From contig NZ_JABMCC010000121.1 of NCBI RefSeq assembly GCF_013359905.1, positions 930,001 through 994,000 on the forward strand: a DNA stretch of 64,000 nt, written 5' to 3'. Below the pieces are notes generated by a model. It had not been told where the DNA came from and made no database searches. It saw nothing but the letters and a program-made list of their open reading frames with translations. This document shows positions 58,678 through 64,000 of the stretch, piece by piece (the first letter of the stretch is position 1; the number at the start of each line of letters is the position of its first letter). The stretch is from Paenibacillus taichungensis. Its GTDB lineage: Bacteria; Bacillota; Bacilli; Paenibacillales; Paenibacillaceae. The position numbers and the translations under genes were made by a program.

Positions 58678-60378
58678 ATGGACGAACGTAATTACAGAGC
58701 GAACCGTCAAGACGAGGAAAATGAAACTAAACAAGCGGAGAATCGCAATTCATCCGGGACGGACGATTCCTCCTATTATTATTCTTATGGACCTTTTCAG
58801 TCCGTGAATCAGGAAGATACAGCAAGTCATAATGGGGAACATAATCTACGTGAAGAAGGAAATGTAGAGATTACAAGACCTGACCCCGTGAAGCCCGTAC
58901 CTACTTACTACAGTAATTACAGTAACGAATCATCTGATCAAGCCAATACGTCCTCCAGAGGGGGCGGCGGCAACGGTTCAGGTGGCAACGGAGGAGATCA
59001 GGGGAACGGAGGCAAGAACAATGGCAATTGGAATTATAACAACCGTCGGCCACGTTCTTCCGTAAGATCGCTCCTGTTCTCTTTCATCGCCGGGATGCTG
59101 GTCATTACAGTGCTGATGTACACAGCGGACAGAACAAATATGTTTACACCACAGGAAGCGCTGACAAGTGCAGAAAATGAAAGCTCCAGTCAGTCATCTT
59201 CTCCTACTAACTCAGGCAGCAGCAATAACGTAACAGCGTCATTACTGCCAACGGGCAAAGAGGATGTATCCTCTGTAGTAACGAGTACAAGTCCGGCTGT
59301 CGTCAAAATCGAAACACTAGCGAAGCAGTCTTCACGCAGCAGCAGCCAGGGCGGTTCTACGATGAGTGATCCATTGTACCAATACTTCTTTGGTAACGGA
59401 AGCAATGGCGGAACAGACAGCTACCAAGGCCAAAATCAGCAGCAACAGCAACAAAGCAGCAATCAGTTGGTTCCACTCGGCATTGGCTCCGGATTTATTT
59501 TTGACAAAGAAGGCTACATCCTGACGAACCAACACGTGGTTCAGGGTGCAGATGTGATTCAAGTAACGCTGGAGAACAACAGCAAACCATATGAAGCGAA
59601 ATTGCTGGGAAGCAGCTTCGACCTTGACCTTGCCGTATTGAAAATCGAGAAAAACAGCGGTGATGATGCTTTCCCTGTTGCTCCATTGGGTGATTCCAAC
59701 AGCACACAAGTGGGTGAATGGCTTGTAGCTATTGGTAACCCTGAAGGATTTGAACACACAGTTACTGCAGGTGTGTTGAGTGCGAAAGAACGTACGATCA
59801 GTATTCCGGACGAAGAAACAGGCAAAACCCGTGAGTACAGCCACTTGTTACAAACGGATGCTTCCATCAATCCTGGTAACTCCGGTGGACCATTGCTTAA
59901 CCTGAATGGTGAAGTCATTGGTATGAACGTTGCGGTTAGCGCGGATGCACAGGGTATTGGGTTTGCCATTCCTTCGAGTGTAATCTCGGATGCGGTTAAA
60001 TATCTGAAAGAAAACAAAGAAGTTCCCAAAGAGCCCGTACCGTTCATTGGTGCATCTCTGATGGCCCTCACGCCTGAAGTGGCTAAACAGATGGGAACGG
60101 ATATCACTGAAGGTTCAGTTGTAGCCAGCACGATCTATCAATCCCCTGCTTACCAAGCAGACCTGCGTGCTTATGACATCATCACAGGTGCCAATGGTAC
60201 AGCGTACAGCACAAGTCAGGATTTGATTGATTTCATCAAGAAACAGGAAATCGGCAGTGAAGTGACACTGAATGTTGTTCGGGACGGCAAAAAAATGGAT
60301 GTGAAACTCAAAATCGGCAACAAAAACGATTACGATACTACACAAACGACGGATCAACAACAGCAACAACAACCATAA
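58678..60378 (+). CDS. htrA: HtrA/DegP-type membrane serine protease
   Basis: The protein has 566 residues. A long polar, Gly/Asn-rich cytosolic arm (1-125), one membrane helix (about 130-150), a trypsin-like protease with triad His286 (TNQHVV), Asp317 (DLDLAVLK) and Ser402 (NPGNSGGP), and one PDZ domain (about 445-545). The catalytic domain faces outside and removes misfolded exported proteins. A Gln-run (QQQQQQ) near residue 255 and another at the C-terminus are extra. ATG follows TTGGGAGGT. Stress regulation by the downstream two-component genes is inferred from order and the repeats upstream. Confidence 0.92.
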   Translation: MDERNYRANRQDEENETKQAENRNSSGTDDSSYYYSYGPFQSVNQEDTASHNGEHNLREEGNVEITRPDPVKPVPTYYSNYSNESSDQANTSSRGGGGNGSGGNGGDQGNGGKNNGNWNYNNRRPRSSVRSLLFSFIAGMLVITVLMYTADRTNMFTPQEALTSAENESSSQSSSPTNSGSSNNVTASLLPTGKEDVSSVVTSTSPAVVKIETLAKQSSRSSSQGGSTMSDPLYQYFFGNGSNGGTDSYQGQNQQQQQQSSNQLVPLGIGSGFIFDKEGYILTNQHVVQGADVIQVTLENNSKPYEAKLLGSSFDLDLAVLKIEKNSGDDAFPVAPLGDSNSTQVGEWLVAIGNPEGFEHTVTAGVLSAKERTISIPDEETGKTREYSHLLQTDASINPGNSGGPLLNLNGEVIGMNVAVSADAQGIGFAIPSSVISDAVKYLKENKEVPKEPVPFIGASLMALTPEVAKQMGTDITEGSVVASTIYQSPAYQADLRAYDIITGANGTAYSTSQDLIDFIKKQEIGSEVTLNVVRDGKKMDVKLKIGNKNDYDTTQTTDQQQQQQP

Positions 60379-60413
60379 TGCTGAAACATGGGTTATAAAA
60401 TAAGGTTTAGAAG

Positions 60414-60447
60414 AGCGGAAGGGTTCGAGGGCCCTTTCGCTTTTTTT
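60414..60447 (+). terminator. Terminator of htrA
   Basis: AGCGGAAGGG (60414-60423) pairs with CCCTTTCGCT (60432-60441), followed by seven T residues. Confidence 0.92.
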
Positions 60448-60527
60448 GCACTATATTCGTTTGTACTCCATCAAGGTCTGACTCGCAAAGCAACAAGGTG
60501 TTTGGAAAGATGCAGATTGCGCTTTTG

Positions 60528-60537
60528 GCTGTTACAA
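60528..60537 (+). promoter_or_regulatory. Extended -10 promoter of the two-component pair
   Basis: CTGTTACAAT contains TGnTACAAT about 40 bases before the response regulator; the -35 is weak. A TTAAGG, as in the htrA promoter, follows at 60551. Confidence 0.45.
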
Positions 60538-60573
60538 TAAGATTAAAACGTTAAGGGATAAAGGAGAAAGACC

Positions 60574-61263
60574 ATGCGCTCAACTATTCTGATTGTTGAT
60601 GATGATGAAAAAATCGTTTCCATGCTTCGGCGGGGACTTGCTTTTGAAGGATATGATGTACAGACAGCTTCGAATGGGGCGGAGGGCCTCAGTAAGCTGA
60701 TGGATAAAGAGCCGGATATCGTGGTTCTTGATGTCATGATGCCGCAAATTGACGGGTTTGAGGTATGCCGCAGACTCAGAGAAGCGGGGAGCAAGGTACC
60801 CGTGCTGATGCTTACTGCCAAAGATGAAGTACAGAGCCGGGTAATTGGGCTGGATACAGGTGCAGATGATTATCTCGTGAAGCCGTTTGCGCTTGAAGAA
60901 CTGTTGGCTCGTGTCCGTGCCTTATTGCGTCGTAAAGCGGATATAGCAGACACGCCTGATAATCGACTAATGTATGAGGGTATTATTCTGGATAATGATT
61001 CTCGTGAGGTGTTGCGTGACGGTCAGCGTCTGGAACTGACTGCCAAGGAGTTCGAATTGCTGAATCTGTTCATGCAAAATCCGAAACGTGTGCTGTCCCG
61101 TGATCTGATTATGGATAAAATCTGGGGTTATGATTACAGTGGTGAGTCCAATGTGCTCGAAGTGTATATTGCCATGCTCAGACAAAAAACCGAAGAATAC
61201 GGCGGTAAACGTTTGATCCAGACCATCCGGGGAGCCGGCTATATTTTGAGAGGTGACTCCTGA
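60574..61263 (+). CDS. OmpR/PhoB-family response regulator (CssR-like by context)
   Basis: The protein has 229 residues. Receiver domain with acidic residues VDDDE, phosphoacceptor Asp53 in IVVLDVMMPQIDG, Lys in YLVKPF, and a C-terminal winged helix (LELTAKEFELLNLFMQNPKRVLSRDLIMDKIWG). Coupled to a membrane kinase one base downstream. In Bacillus, CssRS of this family controls htrA and htrB and often adjoins them, which matches htrA upstream here. The name CssR is inference; other OmpR-family pairs look alike. Confidence 0.9.
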   Translation: MRSTILIVDDDEKIVSMLRRGLAFEGYDVQTASNGAEGLSKLMDKEPDIVVLDVMMPQIDGFEVCRRLREAGSKVPVLMLTAKDEVQSRVIGLDTGADDYLVKPFALEELLARVRALLRRKADIADTPDNRLMYEGIILDNDSREVLRDGQRLELTAKEFELLNLFMQNPKRVLSRDLIMDKIWGYDYSGESNVLEVYIAMLRQKTEEYGGKRLIQTIRGAGYILRGDS

Positions 61264-61264
61264 C

Positions 61265-62725
61265 ATGTCCATTCGGTTAAGATTAACCGCGTGGTATTCA
61301 GGCATCTTGGCAGCCGTGCTCATTTTTTGGGGAGTTGTGATCTACGCTTTTGTTTATTTTAATACGTATCAAGAAGTGGAACAGCAACTGAAAGATAAAA
61401 GTGAACGAATTACGAATCAGATTGGTGTCAATCCACTTTCACAATCGCTGGACCTGGACCCTTTTACGGAAAGTCAGCTTCAGGAAGCTCAAATATACAT
61501 CCAGTTGTGGGACTACCAGAGCAGATCTGGTAAAATCTCAGGCAATATGGAGAAACTTCAGATTCAATTTCCTGTTGTGAAATCCAATGAGATCCAGAAA
61601 AAGCGTGGAATATCCAAGATCTATGTGAATGGGACCCCTTTCTTGGTGAATCAACAGCCCCTGTCTCTTCAGGGAACCAATGAAATAAGGGGGCTTCTTC
61701 AAGTCGGCGCCAATGTTAGTTCCCAGGAACGACTGCTGGAAGCTTTACGAAATATTCTGGTTTTTGGCTGGCTTGTCGCAATGGCGCTTGCCATTACTTC
61801 GGGGCTGATTCTGGCTCGCAAATCCATGCGTCCGCTCGTCAATGTGATTGATGCGGCCAATCAGATTCAGTCCGGGGATGACCTTAGTGTGCGCATTCAA
61901 TATACGGGTCCCATGGATGAGATTGGACGTCTGATTGAAACAGTCAATAATATGCTTGAACGAACAGAGCTGTCATTCAGAGGTCTCGAGGAGACGAATA
62001 AAGCTCAGCGCAGATTTGTATCTGATGCCTCGCATGAGCTGCGTACACCGCTGACCACGATCCGTGGAAATGTGGACTTCCTTAAGAAGCTGTGGGATCA
62101 GGAGAGCACGGACCGACCGAATCTGGACGAAGAAACGGTTAAACAAATGTCGCTCGAAGCGATAGAGGACATGGCGGATGAAGGAAAACGCATGAGTAGA
62201 CTGATCAGTGATATGCTGTCTTTGGCCAGAGCCGATACAGGACAGAAAATCGAACTGAATCCGATCCCGTTGCAGATTCTGGTACAGGAAGTGGCTCGCA
62301 GGTCGCAATTCCTTGATCATCAGGCAGACTGGCGTCCAGGAGATCTATCGATTCTGAATGGCATATATGTGAACGGCAGCAAGGACTATTTGCAGCAGAT
62401 GTTGTTTATTTTTATCGAGAATGCCTTCAAGTACACTCCAGATGGCTCGGTTACGCTTGATGCAATACTTTATAAAGGTCAGGTAGGACTACGCATCAGT
62501 GATACGGGAATCGGAATGGATCGGGATGAAGTTCCATTTATCTTTGATCGGTTCTATCGGGCGGATGAGTCGCGCGGTGCCACACCAGGTATAGGTCTGG
62601 GACTGTCGATTGCCAAGTGGATCATTGAGGAACACCAAGGGTCTGTCGAGGTTGTAACCAGACGTGGAGAAGGAACGACCTTTATCATTTGGTTGCCGGT
62701 AGTCTTTGCTCCGCCTATCGAATAA
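61265..62725 (+). CDS. Membrane sensor histidine kinase (CssS-like by context)
   Basis: This 486-residue protein has two membrane helices (about residues 10-35 and 160-185) around an extracytoplasmic sensor region of roughly 120 residues, a HAMP domain, a HisKA box with His257 in VSDASHELRTPLTTIRGN, and a HATPase_c domain ending ISDTGIG, FDRFYRAD and GIGLGLSIAKWI. It senses an envelope signal and phosphorylates the regulator before it. The ATG at 61265 comes one base after the previous stop; the ribosome binding site AGAGGTGA lies inside the regulator gene. Confidence 0.92.
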   Translation: MSIRLRLTAWYSGILAAVLIFWGVVIYAFVYFNTYQEVEQQLKDKSERITNQIGVNPLSQSLDLDPFTESQLQEAQIYIQLWDYQSRSGKISGNMEKLQIQFPVVKSNEIQKKRGISKIYVNGTPFLVNQQPLSLQGTNEIRGLLQVGANVSSQERLLEALRNILVFGWLVAMALAITSGLILARKSMRPLVNVIDAANQIQSGDDLSVRIQYTGPMDEIGRLIETVNNMLERTELSFRGLEETNKAQRRFVSDASHELRTPLTTIRGNVDFLKKLWDQESTDRPNLDEETVKQMSLEAIEDMADEGKRMSRLISDMLSLARADTGQKIELNPIPLQILVQEVARRSQFLDHQADWRPGDLSILNGIYVNGSKDYLQQMLFIFIENAFKYTPDGSVTLDAILYKGQVGLRISDTGIGMDRDEVPFIFDRFYRADESRGATPGIGLGLSIAKWIIEEHQGSVEVVTRRGEGTTFIIWLPVVFAPPIE

Positions 62726-62734
62726 GGTTATAAT
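62706..62734 (+). promoter_or_regulatory. ispH promoter
   Basis: TTGCTC (62706-62711), 17-base spacer, TATAAT (62729-62734). It overlaps the end of the kinase gene, so ispH is not dependent on that operon. Confidence 0.65.
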
Positions 62735-62793
62735 AGACAGGACTGCAATTACATCGGCTATCTTTGCCGAGAAAGAAAGCGGGTGGCAACCAA

Positions 62794-63747
62794 GTGGAAG
62801 TACTGCGAATTTCGCCGCGGGGATATTGTTACGGAGTTGTGGATGCGATGGTGCTCGCGCGCCAGGCGGCACGCAATCTGGACCTACCACGGCCTATTTA
62901 TATATTGGGTATGATTGTGCATAACCAACATGTGACGGACTCTTTTGAAGATGAGGGCATTATTACACTGGACGGACCGAATCGGATTGATATTTTGAGC
63001 CAGGTCGAGAGTGGAACAGTGATCTTTACGGCCCATGGTGTATCTCCAGAAGTGCGCAAGATGGCACGTGATAAAGGTTTGACTACAGTGGATGCAACAT
63101 GTCCGGATGTAACCAAAACCCATGACCTTATTCGGGAGAAGACGGCAGAAGGATATGACATTATCTATATTGGGAAAAAGAATCATCCAGAGCCGGAAGG
63201 CGCGGTTGGTGTTGCACCCGATCATGTTCATCTGATCGAGAAGGAAGAGGAGATTGACGGTCTGAACGTACCTCCTGGCAAAATCCTTATCACAAATCAG
63301 ACAACGATGAGTCAATGGGACATTAAACACATTATGAGTCGTCTTCTGGAGAAGTATCCAGGCGCAGAGATTCATAATGAGATATGCTTGGCTACCCAAG
63401 TCCGTCAGGAAGCTGTTGCCGAACAGGCAGGGCAGGCAGATCTGGTCATTGTTGTAGGTGATCCTCGCAGTAATAACTCCAACCGACTTGCACAAGTATC
63501 GGAGGAAATTGCGGGTGTAACGGCATATCGTGTATCAGATGTGGCTGAGATACAGCAGGAATGGCTGAAAGGTGTGAATAAGGTGGCGGTTACTTCAGGC
63601 GCTTCTACGCCAACTCCGATCACGAAGGAAGTCATTCTATATCTGGAGCAATATGAACATGACAAGCCGGAAACATGGGAAATCAAACGTACGGTGAATA
63701 TGAGCAAGCTACTACCTCCTGTAAGGGAAAAGACTCGTACGACGTAA
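62794..63747 (+). CDS. ispH: 4-hydroxy-3-methylbut-2-enyl diphosphate reductase
   Basis: The protein has 317 residues. Iron-sulfur enzyme with three conserved cysteines: Cys12 in SPRGYCYGV, the one in TVDATCPDV and the one in HNEICLATQ, with VGDPRSNNSNRL and TSGASTPTP substrate residues. It makes isopentenyl and dimethylallyl diphosphate, the last step of the non-mevalonate pathway. GTG at 62794 is chosen because CGGGTGG lies eight bases upstream; a TTG at 62764 is less likely. It is close in size to the 314-residue Bacillus enzyme. Confidence 0.93.
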   Translation: MEVLRISPRGYCYGVVDAMVLARQAARNLDLPRPIYILGMIVHNQHVTDSFEDEGIITLDGPNRIDILSQVESGTVIFTAHGVSPEVRKMARDKGLTTVDATCPDVTKTHDLIREKTAEGYDIIYIGKKNHPEPEGAVGVAPDHVHLIEKEEEIDGLNVPPGKILITNQTTMSQWDIKHIMSRLLEKYPGAEIHNEICLATQVRQEAVAEQAGQADLVIVVGDPRSNNSNRLAQVSEEIAGVTAYRVSDVAEIQQEWLKGVNKVAVTSGASTPTPITKEVILYLEQYEHDKPETWEIKRTVNMSKLLPPVREKTRTT

Positions 63748-63762
63748 ACAAAACATGAATAT

Positions 63763-63820
63763 AAGAATCTTGCAGCACAGAGCCGAAATTCGGTGACTGA
63801 CTGCAGGATTCTTTTTTTTT
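63763..63820 (+). terminator. Terminator of ispH
   Basis: AAGAATCTTGCAG pairs with CTGCAGGATTCTT, inner CCGAA/TTCGG, followed by T residues. Confidence 0.9.
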
Positions 63821-63839
63821 GTAGGGGATAAGAGTCGGC

Positions 63840-63868
63840 TTGACTGAAAAGGGTGAATATGTTATATT
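63840..63868 (+). promoter_or_regulatory. Promoter of the gene at the right edge
   Basis: TTGACT (63840-63845), 17-base spacer, TATATT (63863-63868). The leader holds a hairpin (CTTAAAAGC/GCGTTTAAG, about 63891-63914). Confidence 0.75.
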
Positions 63869-63980
63869 TACTTTAGTGGATAAAAGCTTAAAAGCGAACA
63901 AGCGTTTAAGTGGAGAAGAGTTTTGAGGATTAAATCAGACGCGCTTAGGCGCTCTCATACAAGGAAGGATGGGAATTATA

Positions 63981-64000
63981 ATGATCGTTATTGCAGGTAA
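63981..64000 (+). CDS. Start of a gene cut by the right edge
   Basis: ATG at 63981 follows AAGGAAGG and begins MIVIAG; only six codons are visible. A clear promoter lies upstream. An N-terminus MIVIAG occurs in DAHP synthase (aroF type), but too little is present to assign a function. Confidence 0.5.

Noticed and set aside
1..64000. CRISPR arrays, insertion sequences, integrases, toxin-antitoxin pairs or restriction systems
   Set aside because: None seen: no regularly spaced direct repeats, no transposase or recombinase motif, and no defence-type gene neighbourhood.

Overview
The window looks like a stretch of core chromosome from a spore-forming, low-to-moderate G+C Firmicute, most probably Paenibacillus. 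The evidence is content and synteny. Sporulation genes include a PAS sensor kinase of the phosphorelay type, a Spo0E-like phosphatase, CotF-like coat proteins, YtxC next to ThrS, and a small acid-soluble spore protein with a forespore-type promoter. Also typical are the LiaFSR module, the KhtTU antiporter, T-box and SAM-I leaders, the futalosine menaquinone enzyme MqnC, and AGGAGG-type ribosome binding sites throughout. I see no prophage, insertion sequence, plasmid gene or CRISPR array.

Layout. 1-6.4 kb: the end of an unknown gene, a PAS histidine kinase, a MoxR/DUF58/membrane-protein operon and an orphan aldolase-family enzyme. 6.8-11.6 kb: a membrane EAL phosphodiesterase with a degenerate GGDEF domain, tRNA-Pro and tRNA-Gly, and an ABC-F ATPase behind a long leader that looks like a ribosome-controlled attenuator. 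11.7-22.1 kb: T-box-pheS-pheT, a very large ZapA-coiled-coil protein, two minus-strand membrane or lipoprotein genes, and mutS2. 22.1-25.9 kb: a DUF350/microprotein/zinc-ribbon cluster, an MFS permease and an FAD oxidoreductase. 26-38.5 kb: coat genes, an Lrp-type regulator with an aminotransferase, Spo0E, a lipoprotein, CobU-like and PduO-type corrinoid proteins, DedA, an RNA pseudouridine synthase, an ArsC/Spx-family protein, a 5'-3' exonuclease, a secreted glycosidase-like protein, MOSC, ROK kinase and HRDC proteins. 38.6-47.3 kb: corA with a long structured leader, divergent from a SAM-I riboswitch and metA-metI-metC; then mqnC and an oxidoreductase pair. 47.4-50.9 kb: minus-strand YitT, khtU, khtT and a hypothetical gene. 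51-64 kb: ytxC, T-box-thrS, a 3D-domain protein, the spore protein, liaF-liaS-liaR, htrA, an OmpR/EnvZ-type pair, ispH and the first codons of another gene.

How it works together. Three blocks answer to metabolite or tRNA supply through RNA leaders: pheST to uncharged tRNA-Phe, thrS to uncharged tRNA-Thr, and the met operon to S-adenosylmethionine. Envelope stress is handled by LiaFSR and by HtrA next to its likely two-component regulator. The htrA promoter carries helically phased TTAA repeats that suit an OmpR-family regulator. Sporulation genes are scattered.

The window is mostly ordinary core genome. The signals most worth following are the ZapA-hendecad coiled-coil fusion, the attenuator in front of the ABC-F gene, the unexplained structured leader of corA, and the DUF350-microprotein-zinc ribbon cluster. 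All family assignments come from reading motifs by eye; no database search was run.
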